Made by a program: the position numbers and the translations under genes. This document shows positions 9,142 through 18,544 of a DNA stretch of 36,951 bases, one piece after another; position 1 is the first letter of the stretch, and every line of letters starts with the position of its first letter. Location of the stretch: positions 1 to 36,951 of the forward strand of contig JAFGWU010000059.1 in NCBI GenBank assembly GCA_016936975.1, written 5' to 3'. Source of the DNA: Bacteroidales bacterium (lineage in GTDB: Bacteria > Bacteroidota > Bacteroidia > Bacteroidales > GCA-2748055). Below the pieces are notes generated by a model. It was not told where the DNA came from. It searched no databases and saw only the letters and a list, made by a program, of their open reading frames with translations.

Positions 9142-10074
9142 GTGGGGACTTCAAAATTCGGGGTTTACGCCGGTGTCGTTCTGGCTATGGTTTTCTGGGG
9201 ATTCACCTTTGTGGTCTTCAAGTTTGCCAACCAGTCATTCAATCCCATCAGCATCGTATTTATCCGCCTGGTTATCGCAAGCTTCTTCCTGTTCGGATTT
9301 GCTTTTTTCCTCAACAGACTCAACAGAATAAAAAAGAAGGACTTCAGATGGTTTATTCTGCTCGCCTTCTTCGAACCGTTCATCTATTTCCTCGGGGAGG
9401 CTTACGGATTAACCATGGTATCCTCAACCGTGGGTGCGGTGATCGTATCCACCATCCCGCTGTTTCTTCCCTATGCTTCCTGGATATTTTTCAGGGAAAA
9501 GCTCTCTGCTCTGAATAAGATCGGACTGGTCGTCTCCTTTATCGGGGTCCTGATGGTGATCATGGTGAAAAGCGACGACCTCACTGCCACGCCAAAAGGG
9601 GTTCTCCTGATGTTCCTGGCCGTAGTCGCGGCGATCGGCTACACCATGGTCGCCAAGAAGCTGACCGAGGATTATAATCCGCTTTCCATCACGGCTTACC
9701 AGGGACTGATCGGAATGATTTTTTTTCTGCCGCTGTTCCTTTTCATCGATTTGCCCGGACTGGATATGAGCGCTGTATCGCCGATCAGCCTCTATGCTGT
9801 TCTTTACCTGGGCGTGGTGGGTTCAGGGATCTGCTTTATCCTGCTGACCATAGCGATGAGGGAGCTGGGAGCGGCCAAAGCAAATATTTTTGCAAACCTG
9901 GTACCGGTGGTGGCGGCATACTTCTCCTTCCTGATCCTGAAGGAATCCATGCCTCTGGTGAAGGTGCTGGGAATCATCATTGTGATCCTGGGGCTGTTCA
10001 TGACACAGATTGAAGGGATGTTCAACAGGCGGGCAAACAGGAAGCGGGATTTCAGGCACCCACCCTACTCCTGA
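9142..10074 (+). CDS. EamA/DMT-family transporter
   Basis: A 310-residue integral membrane protein with about ten hydrophobic segments in two similar halves, the EamA (DMT superfamily) architecture. The first half opens with VLAMVFWGFTFVVFKFANQSFNPISIVFIRLV and the second with FLAVVAAIGYTMVAKKLTEDYNPLSITAYQGLIG, the duplicated EamA pattern. The end is basic (NRRANRKRD). The start is GTG at 9142, 7 bases after the clpX stop; the next ATG (9187) would delete most of helix 1, so GTG is preferred. Substrates in this family are small metabolites; none can be named here. Confidence 0.85.
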   Translation: MGTSKFGVYAGVVLAMVFWGFTFVVFKFANQSFNPISIVFIRLVIASFFLFGFAFFLNRLNRIKKKDFRWFILLAFFEPFIYFLGEAYGLTMVSSTVGAVIVSTIPLFLPYASWIFFREKLSALNKIGLVVSFIGVLMVIMVKSDDLTATPKGVLLMFLAVVAAIGYTMVAKKLTEDYNPLSITAYQGLIGMIFFLPLFLFIDLPGLDMSAVSPISLYAVLYLGVVGSGICFILLTIAMRELGAAKANIFANLVPVVAAYFSFLILKESMPLVKVLGIIIVILGLFMTQIEGMFNRRANRKRDFRHPPYS

Positions 10075-10108
10075 TCCGGAACCGGGAGCCCGGTAAAAAC
10101 CGATTGCA

Positions 10109-11164
10109 ATGGCCGGATTTATTTTCATCGTACAGGGGGAAGGCAGGGGACATATGTCCCAGGCTCTTGCTATGGACCAATTCCTCGGGAAGCATGGTCA
10201 CATTGTAGAGGCTGTCTATATCGGCACCAGCCCTTTCAGGGAGATTCCGGACTATTTTCTGGAAGCGGGATGGACCTCCCTGAGAACCTTCCGGAGCCCC
10301 AACTTCGTCCGGAAAAAAAACGGTAAAGGCATTAACCTCCTGGGAAGCCTTGGCTTCAATGCCCGGAAGAGTCTGACTTACCTGCGGGAGATCAGGCGCA
10401 TAGTCCGTGAGATAGACCGGATGGAGCCCGACTACGTGATTAATTTTTACGACCTGATCGGTTCCTTCGTCATCCGCAGGCTTTCCGGGGCGGTCACAAC
10501 CATCGCTGTGGGCCACCATTTTTATCTGACCCACGGCAATTTCTCTCTTCCGCCGGGGATACCGGTTCAAAGGGTCCTGCTGAAGATCTTGAACCGGGTA
10601 ATGCGAAAAGGGTGCAGCAGGGTGGCAGCGCTCTCCTTCCGGGAGGGCAGGGATGAAGGACGCGTGATGGTGATCCCGCCGCTGATCAGGGAGGAGATCG
10701 GCAGACTTTACCGTCATCCCGGGAACAGAGACCTTATTTACCTGCTTAACCCCGGATTCATGAGTGATTTCCGGACCATGGCATCCCGGGATACCGCACT
10801 CCGTGCCGATCTCTTCTCCGATGCGAAACCGGTGCAGGAACTGCTGCCGGGGATCACGGTTTATCGCCCCGGAGACACAAAGTTTTTGGAGAAGATGCAA
10901 TCCTGCCGGCGTTTGATTACTACGGCGGGATTCGATCTCATTGCAGAAGCGGCCATGCACTCCATCCCGGTGATTGCCGTGCCGTCGGAGAACCATTACG
11001 AACAGCGGTGCAACGCACTCGATATGCAGAGAAGCGGGTTCGGAGCCGTGGCCGGAACGTTCAGGCAGGCTGTGATGATGCAGGATGTTCATTTCCGGAA
11101 CCACGATTACCAGGATTGGCTGAAGCAATCGGAACGACTGCTTTTAAAGCTTATTGAAAAATAA
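10109..11164 (+). CDS. GT-B fold glycosyltransferase-like protein (MurG/GT28-like)
   Basis: A 351-residue protein with an N-terminal glycine-rich nucleotide-sugar fold start (IVQGEGRGHMSQALAM, resembling the GxGHxxP region of MurG and related enzymes) and a C-terminal donor-binding signature, TTAGFDLIAEAAMHSIPVIAVP followed by EQRCNAL. This layout matches GT-B family 28-like transferases. It is too diverged to be MurG and no acceptor can be named. No signal peptide or transmembrane helix is evident, so it is probably cytoplasmic or membrane-peripheral. It follows the EamA gene by 34 bases and precedes porQ by 43. Confidence 0.75.
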   Translation: MAGFIFIVQGEGRGHMSQALAMDQFLGKHGHIVEAVYIGTSPFREIPDYFLEAGWTSLRTFRSPNFVRKKNGKGINLLGSLGFNARKSLTYLREIRRIVREIDRMEPDYVINFYDLIGSFVIRRLSGAVTTIAVGHHFYLTHGNFSLPPGIPVQRVLLKILNRVMRKGCSRVAALSFREGRDEGRVMVIPPLIREEIGRLYRHPGNRDLIYLLNPGFMSDFRTMASRDTALRADLFSDAKPVQELLPGITVYRPGDTKFLEKMQSCRRLITTAGFDLIAEAAMHSIPVIAVPSENHYEQRCNALDMQRSGFGAVAGTFRQAVMMQDVHFRNHDYQDWLKQSERLLLKLIEK

Positions 11165-11207
11165 TTGCTTAATTTAATCGTTGAAAAGAATAAGCCGGTT
11201 GGATCAA

Positions 11208-12263
11208 ATGGTTAAACAGATTGCCCTTTTTATGCTCTTTGCTGTCCTGGTTCAGGGGAACCTCACGGGGCAGAAAGGCGGTGAATCGACATACAACTTC
11301 CTGGGACTGACCAGTTCTGCCCGGGTAGCCGCACTGGGAGGGAAAAATGTGGCAATCATGGATGACGATATCAACCTGGTCTTCCATAATCCATCCCTGC
11401 TTACTCCGGGCATGAATATGGACCTGAACCTGAATTATGTCAATTACTTCGCCGGGGTGAATTTCGGCTATGCCAGCTACGCCTTTACCCTGGAGAAGGC
11501 CGGCAATTTTGCCGCGGGGATACACCATATCAATTACGGGCAGTTTGACCGGACCAATGAGTACGGTGTGGCTGAGGGGACCTTTCGCGCCTCGGAGTAT
11601 GCCATAAACCTGGTTTACAGCAGAAGTTTCCTGAATCCGTCACTGAATTTCGGCGTGAACCTCAAACCAATTTTTTCGAGCCTGGAGCAGTATACCTCCT
11701 TCGGACTGGCCCTGGATGTCGGGGGAACATACCACAATGTGAACACAAACACCACCGTCGGTCTGGTATTCAAAAATATGGGCGTTCAGCTGACCTCCTA
11801 TACCGGGACCAGGGAAAAGCTGCCCTTTGAGATCCAGGCAGGGATCTCCCAGCGGCTGGCGCATGCCCCGTTCCGGTTTGGTGCCACCTTCCAGAATCTC
11901 GAGCGCTGGGACCTTACCTATGTAAAAAAGGAGGAAGATCTATTCAATACCCCTGCTGACCAGAACCAGCGCAGCCGGCTGGATATTTTTGGAGATAAGC
12001 TGATGCGCCACATGGTTTTTGGGATGGAATTTCTTCCGGGTAAAAATTTCCACATCGATGTGGGGTACAATTATAAACGGCGCAAGGAGATGAAGATGAA
12101 TGTCAGGCCCGGACTGGTGGGTCTCTCCATGGGATTCGGATTCAGGATTTCGAAATTTCACTTCGCCTACGGACGCTCCGCCTACCACATCGCCGGCGGT
12201 ACCAATCACTTCTCGCTCACGACGAGCCTTTCCGGGTTCTACAGGAAAAAGAAAGGGGAATAA
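11208..12263 (+). CDS. porQ: Type IX secretion system protein PorQ
   Basis: PorQ is an outer-membrane beta-barrel of the T9SS; in Porphyromonas it cooperates with PorU/PorV/PorZ in the attachment complex. The 351-residue protein has a signal peptide (MVKQIALFMLFAVLVQGNL) and the family start YNFLGLTSSARVAALGG, followed by DDDINLVFHNPSLL and many alternating aromatic/glycine beta-strands ending in FSLTTSLSGFY. The ATG at 11208 is chosen over the in-frame TTG at 11181 because it places the signal peptide at the N-terminus. The order porQ-cmk-ispH also occurs in Porphyromonas gingivalis, as I recall it, which supports the call. A T9SS sorting domain elsewhere in the window agrees. Confidence 0.85.
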   Translation: MVKQIALFMLFAVLVQGNLTGQKGGESTYNFLGLTSSARVAALGGKNVAIMDDDINLVFHNPSLLTPGMNMDLNLNYVNYFAGVNFGYASYAFTLEKAGNFAAGIHHINYGQFDRTNEYGVAEGTFRASEYAINLVYSRSFLNPSLNFGVNLKPIFSSLEQYTSFGLALDVGGTYHNVNTNTTVGLVFKNMGVQLTSYTGTREKLPFEIQAGISQRLAHAPFRFGATFQNLERWDLTYVKKEEDLFNTPADQNQRSRLDIFGDKLMRHMVFGMEFLPGKNFHIDVGYNYKRRKEMKMNVRPGLVGLSMGFGFRISKFHFAYGRSAYHIAGGTNHFSLTTSLSGFYRKKKGE

Positions 12264-12282
12264 TTGTTCCTGATTAAAATCG

Positions 12283-12290
12283 TATCTTTG
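12283..12290 (+). promoter_or_regulatory. Putative -7 box (TATCTTTG) for cmk-ispH
   Basis: TATCTTTG is an exact -7 consensus match, 49 bases before the cmk ATG. A TTG lies at 12264-12266, at a shorter than usual spacing. It implies cmk-ispH can be transcribed independently of porQ. Confidence 0.55.
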
Positions 12291-12339
12291 TGCACTGTTT
12301 TACCCGGACAACCCGGCAATCTGTAAGAAGATATAATCC

Positions 12340-13059
12340 ATGAAAAAGAATCCGCCTTTACTCACCATTGCGATTGACGGAAATTCATCCTGCGGCAAAA
12401 GCACATTCGCGAAACGCATCGCACGGATGCTGAAATACTCCTATGTGGATACGGGAGCCATGTACAGGGCCGTAACGCTCTATTTTATCAACGCCGGCCT
12501 GTTCAGGGATACGGAAGAACCCGAACCGGAACTGGTGGAGAGCCTGTTGAACCATATCATGATCGAACTGAGGTTCAATGAAGATACAGAACAGACGGAA
12601 ACATTCCTGAACGGGAAGAATGTGGAAAAGGAGATTCGGAGCATGGCCGTTTCGAACAGGGTCAGCTACATCAGTGCCATCCCTGCCGTGAGGAGGAAGA
12701 TGGTGGAACTCCAGCGGAAAATGGGGGAGAACAAGGGGGTCGTTATGGACGGCCGGGATATCGGGACTGTCGTGTTCCCCGATGCGGAAGTAAAAATCTA
12801 TCTGACGGCCAGTCCCGAGGTCCGTGCCATGAGGCGCTACAGGGAGCTTCAGGAGAAGGGTATCGAAGCCGGCCTGGAAGCCGTTAGGGATAACCTCATG
12901 ACGAGGGACCATATCGACTCCACCCGTGAGGAGAGTCCCCTGAGGCAGGCCGATGACGCCATTCTGCTCGATAACAGTGATATGACGGTTCATGAACAGA
13001 TGGAGTGGTTCGGACAGATTTATGAGAGAACCCTGAAAAAGATACAGGATGAGGATTGA
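12340..13059 (+). CDS. cmk: Cytidylate kinase
   Basis: Cmk phosphorylates CMP and dCMP to the diphosphates. The 239-residue protein has the P-loop IDGNSSCGKST, the conserved YVDTGAMYRAV segment and the MDGRDIGTVVFPDA motif of bacterial CMP kinases. The C-terminal lid and helices (RDNLMTRDHIDSTREESPL) are typical. Length agrees with the family (about 225-235). Its last 11 bases overlap ispH, so the two are translationally coupled. Confidence 0.95.
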   Translation: MKKNPPLLTIAIDGNSSCGKSTFAKRIARMLKYSYVDTGAMYRAVTLYFINAGLFRDTEEPEPELVESLLNHIMIELRFNEDTEQTETFLNGKNVEKEIRSMAVSNRVSYISAIPAVRRKMVELQRKMGENKGVVMDGRDIGTVVFPDAEVKIYLTASPEVRAMRRYRELQEKGIEAGLEAVRDNLMTRDHIDSTREESPLRQADDAILLDNSDMTVHEQMEWFGQIYERTLKKIQDED

Positions 13060-13918
13060 TATTGATCCGGCATCGGGTGTATGTTTCGGGGTGGATAAGG
13101 CCATCCGGACGGCGGAGGAGCTGCTTGGCACCGGGAAGGAGTTATACGGACTGGGTGCGCTGGTGCATAACAGTAAGGAGACCGGGCGGCTTGAGAAACT
13201 GGGATTGAGAACCATTACGACGGAACAGTTACCGGGTTTGAAGAACAGTACCGTCCTGTTCAGGGCGCACGGGGAACCCCCGTCATCCTTCGAACTGGCC
13301 CGGAAGAATCACAACACCATTGTCGATGCGACCTGTCCGATCGTGCTCAGGCTCCAGAAACGGATCCGTGAGACCTATCAAGGAATGGACCACGAACGGG
13401 AACAAATCGTAATTTTCGGAAAGGCGGATCATCCGGAAACTATCGGACTGATGGAACAGGTTGCCGGTGATGCCACGGTGGTCGGGTCTGCAGAGGATAT
13501 CGGAAAGGTGGATATTTCCAGGATGGTGCATCTTTTTTCCCAGACCACCATGGACCCTGAAGCATATGAAAAGGTCGAATCGGCTCTTTCAGGGATAATG
13601 AAAAAGGCGAACCGGTCGCTGAATCCGAATTGCACCATCTGTTCCTGGATGAAACGCCGGAAACCTGCCCTGGCCCGCTTTGTCTTAAAATATGATGTGA
13701 TCCTTTTCATGAGCGGCAAAAACTCATCAAACGGAAAAATGTTGTTTGAATACTGCCGATCCCTGAACCCGAAGTCATACTGGATTTCAGATCCGGGAGA
13801 GCTCCGGAAGGAGTGGTTCCGGGAGGCCCGATCCATCGGGATCAGCGGCGCCACATCCACACCTTATCACCAGCTTGAGGCTCTGAAAGAGGCTGTTGGC
13901 AAACTGACAGGCGGTTGA
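13049..13918 (+). CDS. ispH: 4-hydroxy-3-methylbut-2-enyl diphosphate reductase IspH
   Basis: IspH makes IPP and DMAPP in the last step of the MEP isoprenoid pathway. The 289-residue protein has the three iron-sulfur cysteines (Cys12 in GVCFGVDKAI, Cys96 in DATCPIV, and Cys198 in CTIC), substrate histidines His40, His74 (FRAHGEPP) and His128, and Glu130 (HPET). It starts inside the cmk coding end (11-base overlap). Its presence indicates the MEP rather than mevalonate route. Confidence 0.95.
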   Translation: MRIDIDPASGVCFGVDKAIRTAEELLGTGKELYGLGALVHNSKETGRLEKLGLRTITTEQLPGLKNSTVLFRAHGEPPSSFELARKNHNTIVDATCPIVLRLQKRIRETYQGMDHEREQIVIFGKADHPETIGLMEQVAGDATVVGSAEDIGKVDISRMVHLFSQTTMDPEAYEKVESALSGIMKKANRSLNPNCTICSWMKRRKPALARFVLKYDVILFMSGKNSSNGKMLFEYCRSLNPKSYWISDPGELRKEWFREARSIGISGATSTPYHQLEALKEAVGKLTGG

Positions 13919-13997
13919 TGCATTTTTCCCGTTGAATGATACCCGGACCCTTCAAATTGATTACTTTTACCTAGTTTTTCTAAATTGCTGTAAAGTT

Positions 13998-14981
13998 ATG
14001 TCCAGAATAAAAAGAGTAGCCGTTCTGACCTCCGGAGGAGATGCCCCGGGGATGAATGCCGCCATCCGCGCGGTAACGCGAACCGCGATTTACTACGGGC
14101 TGGAGGTGGTGGGCATACGACATGGTTATCATGGAATGATCAACAATCATTTTGTAGGCCTGAAGGCACACAGCGTGAGTGATGTGCTTTCAAAGGGCGG
14201 GACGATACTGAAAACAGCACGGAGCAAGGAATTCATGGAACCGGAAGGAAGGAAGAAGGCTTATGAGAACCTCAAAGCGGCAGAGGTGGATGCGGTCGTG
14301 GTGATCGGCGGGGATGGGACCCTGACCGGTGCCAGGGTTTTCTGCGATGAGTATTATGACATCCCGTTTGTGGGGCTTCCGGGAACCATCGATAATGACA
14401 TCAACGGAACCGATTACACCATTGGCTACGACACTGCCCTGAACACGGTGGTTGAGGCCGTGGACAAGATCCGGGATACAGCAGGAAGTCATAACCGGCT
14501 GTTCTTCATTGAGGTCATGGGCCGGGATGCCGGGTTCATTGCCCTGGAGAGCGGCATTGCCTGCGGGGCGGAAGCCATCCTGATCCCCGAAGTGCACGAC
14601 CAGGTGCACACCCTGAAGGATTACCTGGAAAAGGGATTTAAACGTAAAAAATCGAGCAATATCATCATCGTGGCCGAAGGCGATGAATCGGGCGGGGCCT
14701 TTGCCATAGCCGATGCCGTTAAGGAAGACTTTGCCGAGTACGACGTCAGGGTTTCCATTCTCGGCCATATTCAGCGGGGAGGAACCCCTTCGGCGTTTGA
14801 CCGGGTGAGCGCCAGCCGCATGGGTTTTGCAGCGGTGGAGGCACTCCTCGACGACCAGAAGAGCATACTGGTCGGGTTCAAAAACGGTGAAATCGATCAG
14901 GTTCCCTTCAGCAAGGTCATTAAACTGAAGAAAAAGGTTGACCCCGCAAAACTGGAGATGGTAGAGATTCTTTCGGTGTAA
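13998..14981 (+). CDS. pfkA: ATP-dependent 6-phosphofructokinase
   Basis: PfkA phosphorylates fructose 6-phosphate in glycolysis. The 327-residue protein starts MSRIKRVAVLTSGGDAPGMN, the family N-terminus, which is why the ATG at 13998 is preferred over an in-frame TTG 66 bases upstream. GGDGT (104-108) and PGTIDND (128-134, catalytic Asp132) carry glycines at the two positions where PPi-dependent enzymes have Asp and Lys, so ATP should be the phosphoryl donor. MGRDAGFIAL and ILGHIQRGG motifs are present. priA follows after 9 bases. Confidence 0.94.
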   Translation: MSRIKRVAVLTSGGDAPGMNAAIRAVTRTAIYYGLEVVGIRHGYHGMINNHFVGLKAHSVSDVLSKGGTILKTARSKEFMEPEGRKKAYENLKAAEVDAVVVIGGDGTLTGARVFCDEYYDIPFVGLPGTIDNDINGTDYTIGYDTALNTVVEAVDKIRDTAGSHNRLFFIEVMGRDAGFIALESGIACGAEAILIPEVHDQVHTLKDYLEKGFKRKKSSNIIIVAEGDESGGAFAIADAVKEDFAEYDVRVSILGHIQRGGTPSAFDRVSASRMGFAAVEALLDDQKSILVGFKNGEIDQVPFSKVIKLKKKVDPAKLEMVEILSV

Positions 14982-14990
14982 CACCTCAGC

Positions 14991-17474
14991 ATGGCAGTAA
15001 AACCTCTCTTCGCCGAAGTCATTCTGCCGCTGGCCGTCGATGGCAGTTTTACTTACGCTGTGCCCGACAGTCTGGCCGGTCAGGTCAAAAAGGGGGCCCG
15101 GGTGCTGGTCCAGTTCGGCAAGAAAAAGATCTACAGTGCCGTTGTCAGGGATCTGACCCACCAGCCTCCCGGAGGATTCAAGCCAAAATTTATTCTGAGT
15201 GTTCTGGATGAACTGCCGATCATCAACGACTACCAGTTCCGGCTGTGGGATTGGATGGTCTCCTACTACATGTGCACGCCCGGAGAGGTGATGAAAGCCG
15301 CCCTGCCTTCCGGACTGAGGCTGGAGAGCGAATCGACAGTCAGGATTAAGCGCGGCTACGATCGGGTTCATGACCTTTCATATCCCGAACTGCTTCTCTA
15401 CGAAATTATCAAGGACCATGAATCCCTTTCCGTGAAAGCAATAGAGGCGGTTGAGCTGGAAGAGAATCCCCTTAAAGTGCTGAAGGGTCTGCTGGAGAAG
15501 GGCGCGGTCCAAACGGATGAGTCGGTGAGGGAGTCTTATAAACCGCGTACGGTTACCCATATCGGGTTCACCGCTGAATATGCCGATGAACAGAAGCTCT
15601 CCCGGGTTCTGGACGGGCTGGACAGGGCACCGAAACAGAGAGCGCTGATCGAAATGCTGGTATGGGAACTGGAAGAGGCGTTTAAAACAATTTCATACGG
15701 CTCAACCATTCAGCGGAAGGTTCTGATCGACAGGGGTGCAGGTTCTTCCGCATTAACAGCACTCCTGCAGAAGGGGATTATTGAGTCCACGGAAAGGAAA
15801 GAGCCGGCCGGACCGGCAACCGGGGAAGAAACGCGGCCTTATGCCGTGACACTTACTCTTGAGCAGGGGGAGGTACTCAACAGTATCAGGGAGCAGTTTA
15901 AGAACTATCAGACCGTACTTTTACAGGGGGTAACCTCCAGCGGGAAAACCGAGCTCTATTTCCGGTTGATCAGTGAGACCCTCAAAGCGGGGCGACAGGT
16001 ATTGTACCTGCTTCCCGAGATTGCCCTGACGGCCCAGATGGTGGAGCGGCTGAAGGAAGCGTTTGGGAGCATGGTGGAGGTGTACCATTCGCGGTTCAGC
16101 GATTCCGACCGCACAGGGATCTACCGGGATCTTCTGAATGATCCCGGAAAGGAGTCGTGCCGTATCATTCTCGGTGCCCGCTCTGCTCTTTTTCTGCCGT
16201 TCCGGAACCTGGGGCTGATTATTGTGGACGAGGAGCACGAAAACAGCTACAAGCAGTCGGACCCGGCACCCAGGTATCATGCCAGGGACACGGCCAATGT
16301 GCTGGCCCTGTTCCACAATGCCCGGGTGTTGCTGGGATCCGCAACCCCCTCCTTCGAGTCGTTCTACAATGCCAGGAGGGAGAAGTTCGGATTTGCAAAA
16401 CTGACCACCCGGTTCGGGGATGTGGAACTGCCCGAAGTGATCATTGCCGACAGCAGGGAGGCCGGCCGAAAGAAAAAGATGGTTTCCCATTTCACCCCCG
16501 AGCTGATGCAGGCCATGAAAGAGGCACTGGACAGACGGGAACAGATCATGCTGTTCCAGAACAGGCGGGGATACACCAATTACCTGGTCTGTAGTAACTG
16601 CGGTCATATCCCCCGGTGCAGACATTGTGACGTGAGCCTCACCTATCACAAATCCTCCGGAAAGCTGGAGTGCCACTATTGCGGTGCCAGGGAGCCCGTG
16701 CCGTCGGTCTGCGGACAATGCCATCAGGGCGCACTGGTGATGAAAGGGTTCGGCACGGAGAAAATTGAAGATGAGCTGAAAATCCTTTTTGAGGGGGTGC
16801 GGATAGGCAGGCTGGATACCGACAGCGCCCGCACACGGAAAGGATACGAAAAGATTGTACACGATTTTGCAACGGGAAAGATGGACATCCTGGTTGGCAC
16901 CCAGCTTATATCCAAAGGATTTGACTTTGAGAATGTGAGCCTTGTGGGGGTGCTGGATGCGGACGGGATGTTGAACTTCCCCGATTTCCGTTCTTTCGAG
17001 CGCAGTTTCCAGCTGATCTCCCAGGTGAGCGGGAGAGCGGGCAGAAGGAAAAAACGCGGGAAGGTGATCATTCAGACCACTGATCCCGGTCACCCGGTGA
17101 TCCGCTACCTGGTGAAAAATGATTACGAAGGATTATTCAACGACCAGATGGAGGAGCGGCGCCTGTTCCACTACCCGCCCTGGACAAGGATGATCAGGCT
17201 CCTGTTCAGGCACAGGGTACCCTCCATCCTCGACGGGGGAGCCGGACTGGTGGCCAGGGAACTTAAGGAGGTATTCGGTGTGCGGGTTCTGGGTCCGCAT
17301 GCTCCGCCGGTACTGCGGATACAGGACCATTACCAGAAGCAGCTGTTCATAAAGATCGAGCGGGAAGCATCCTTTGAGAAAGCGAAATCCATCATCCTGG
17401 AAAAGATGAAACTGCTGGAGGGCAATCCCGTTTACAGGAGCATCCGGATCAATGCCGATGTGGATCCCATGTAA
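14991..17474 (+). CDS. priA: Primosomal protein N' (replication restart helicase PriA)
   Basis: PriA recognises stalled forks and reloads the replicative helicase. The 827-residue protein has an N-terminal 3'-DNA-binding domain (FAEVILPLAVDGSFTYAVP), winged helix, Walker A GVTSSGKTE (about residue 315), DEEH box (about 412), the eight-cysteine zinc region CSNCGHIPRCRHC / CHYCG / CGQC (about 535-575) and helicase motifs V-VI including QVSGRAGRR. All features expected for an active helicase are present. It is 9 bases downstream of pfkA. Confidence 0.96.
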   Translation: MAVKPLFAEVILPLAVDGSFTYAVPDSLAGQVKKGARVLVQFGKKKIYSAVVRDLTHQPPGGFKPKFILSVLDELPIINDYQFRLWDWMVSYYMCTPGEVMKAALPSGLRLESESTVRIKRGYDRVHDLSYPELLLYEIIKDHESLSVKAIEAVELEENPLKVLKGLLEKGAVQTDESVRESYKPRTVTHIGFTAEYADEQKLSRVLDGLDRAPKQRALIEMLVWELEEAFKTISYGSTIQRKVLIDRGAGSSALTALLQKGIIESTERKEPAGPATGEETRPYAVTLTLEQGEVLNSIREQFKNYQTVLLQGVTSSGKTELYFRLISETLKAGRQVLYLLPEIALTAQMVERLKEAFGSMVEVYHSRFSDSDRTGIYRDLLNDPGKESCRIILGARSALFLPFRNLGLIIVDEEHENSYKQSDPAPRYHARDTANVLALFHNARVLLGSATPSFESFYNARREKFGFAKLTTRFGDVELPEVIIADSREAGRKKKMVSHFTPELMQAMKEALDRREQIMLFQNRRGYTNYLVCSNCGHIPRCRHCDVSLTYHKSSGKLECHYCGAREPVPSVCGQCHQGALVMKGFGTEKIEDELKILFEGVRIGRLDTDSARTRKGYEKIVHDFATGKMDILVGTQLISKGFDFENVSLVGVLDADGMLNFPDFRSFERSFQLISQVSGRAGRRKKRGKVIIQTTDPGHPVIRYLVKNDYEGLFNDQMEERRLFHYPPWTRMIRLLFRHRVPSILDGGAGLVARELKEVFGVRVLGPHAPPVLRIQDHYQKQLFIKIEREASFEKAKSIILEKMKLLEGNPVYRSIRINADVDPM

Positions 17475-17492
17475 ATAAACCCCGGAAAATTC

Positions 17493-17500
17493 TATCTTTG
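17493..17500 (+). promoter_or_regulatory. Putative -7 box (TATCTTTG) for the rfaE1-like gene
   Basis: Exact match to TAnnTTTG, 20 bases before the ATG at 17521. No clear -33 element is visible at the expected spacing, which would fall in the priA stop region. Confidence 0.5.
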
Positions 17501-17520
17501 CCTGAGCTTATCAAAATTCT

Positions 17521-18519
17521 ATGTTTAAATCCACTGATTTTGATTCCCTGTTCAGGGAGTTCACCCGCCAGAAGGTGATGATTATCGGGGATGTGATGAT
17601 AGACACCTATCTCTGGGGGAATGTTTCGAGGGTCTCTCCCGAGGCGCCGGTACCGATCGTTTCGGGCATCATGGAGGAGAGCCGGCTGGGGGGTGCCGCC
17701 AATGTGGCCCTCAACATCAAGGCTATGGGGGCCGTTCCGATCCTCTGCTCGATCATTGGCGGGGATGAGCGGGGCTCAATTTTTCTCGAGCTGCTGGAGG
17801 AGCAGAACCTCTCTGATGTAGGGCTGATCGTGGATGATGAACGGCTGACCACCCAGAAGACCCGCATCATCAGTGCCAGGCAGCATCTGCTCAGGGTTGA
17901 TGAGGAGATGGACCACTACCTCTCCGACCGGACACAGCGCGATTTCCTGGAGCGGATCCACAACCTCCTCGAAAACGGGGGGATCGATTCCATCATTTTC
18001 CAGGATTACGACAAAGGGATCCTCTCTCCGAATATTATAAGGGAGGTCACCGAGATTGCCCGGAACCAGCAAATCCCCGTATTGGTCGATCCCAAGTTCC
18101 GGAATTTTCATACCTATAAAAATATCACCCTGTTCAAGCCGAACTTCAGGGAGCTGCTGCAGGGGTTAAAACTTGATCTGAGCAGGAAGGAGGTGGAGGG
18201 CATTGCAAAGGCCTGTATTGATTACCAGGCGCGGAACGATTTAAAGATCATGATGGTCACCCTTTCGGAGAAGGGCATTCTGGTCACGGCCGATGGCAGT
18301 TACACCTATCAGCCCGCGATGGAACGGGAGATAACCGATGTTTCCGGCGCGGGAGACACAGTCATCAGTGTGGCTTCCCTCTGTCTGAATGCCGGTCTGG
18401 CCCCTGCGGAGATAGCGGCTGTCAGCAACCTTGCGGGCGGGCAGGTCTGCGAACATTCGGGCGTAGTTCCGGTCAATGCGGAACAGCTGATAAGGGAGTG
18501 CAGGGCATATTTAATTTAA
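17521..18519 (+). CDS. rfaE1: D-glycero-beta-D-manno-heptose 7-phosphate kinase (RfaE1/HldE kinase domain)
   Basis: A 332-residue PfkB/ribokinase-fold kinase. The N-terminus IIGDVMIDTYLWGNVSRVSPEAPVPIV closely follows the HldE kinase-domain signature, followed by the GGAANVALNIKAMGA sugar-binding strand. The C-terminal DVSGAGDTV anion-hole/catalytic Asp motif is intact. In E. coli the equivalent is fused to an adenylyltransferase; here the protein ends after the kinase domain, so the RfaE2-type partner must be encoded elsewhere. Role: phosphorylation of heptose 7-phosphate for ADP-heptose (LPS core) synthesis. Another PfkB sugar kinase activity cannot be excluded. Confidence 0.85.
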   Translation: MFKSTDFDSLFREFTRQKVMIIGDVMIDTYLWGNVSRVSPEAPVPIVSGIMEESRLGGAANVALNIKAMGAVPILCSIIGGDERGSIFLELLEEQNLSDVGLIVDDERLTTQKTRIISARQHLLRVDEEMDHYLSDRTQRDFLERIHNLLENGGIDSIIFQDYDKGILSPNIIREVTEIARNQQIPVLVDPKFRNFHTYKNITLFKPNFRELLQGLKLDLSRKEVEGIAKACIDYQARNDLKIMMVTLSEKGILVTADGSYTYQPAMEREITDVSGAGDTVISVASLCLNAGLAPAEIAAVSNLAGGQVCEHSGVVPVNAEQLIRECRAYLI

Positions 18520-18534
18520 TAGATAATTTTTTAC

Positions 18535-18542
18535 TATTTTTG
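18535..18542 (+). promoter_or_regulatory. Putative -7 box (TATTTTTG) upstream of tRNA-Pro
   Basis: Exact TAnnTTTG match just after the rfaE1-like stop and 167 bases upstream of tRNA-Pro. The REP-like cluster lies between this box and the tRNA. Confidence 0.4.
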
Positions 18543-18544
18543 CT

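Noticed and set aside
10052-11128. Long minus-strand open frame opposite the GT-B gene
   Set aside because: The plus-strand protein has clear glycosyltransferase motifs, and the antisense translation has none.
13932-13997. TTG start giving pfkA an extra 22 residues
   Set aside because: The family N-terminus begins at MSRIKRVAVLTSGGD (ATG 13998), and the extension overlaps promoter-like AT-rich sequence.
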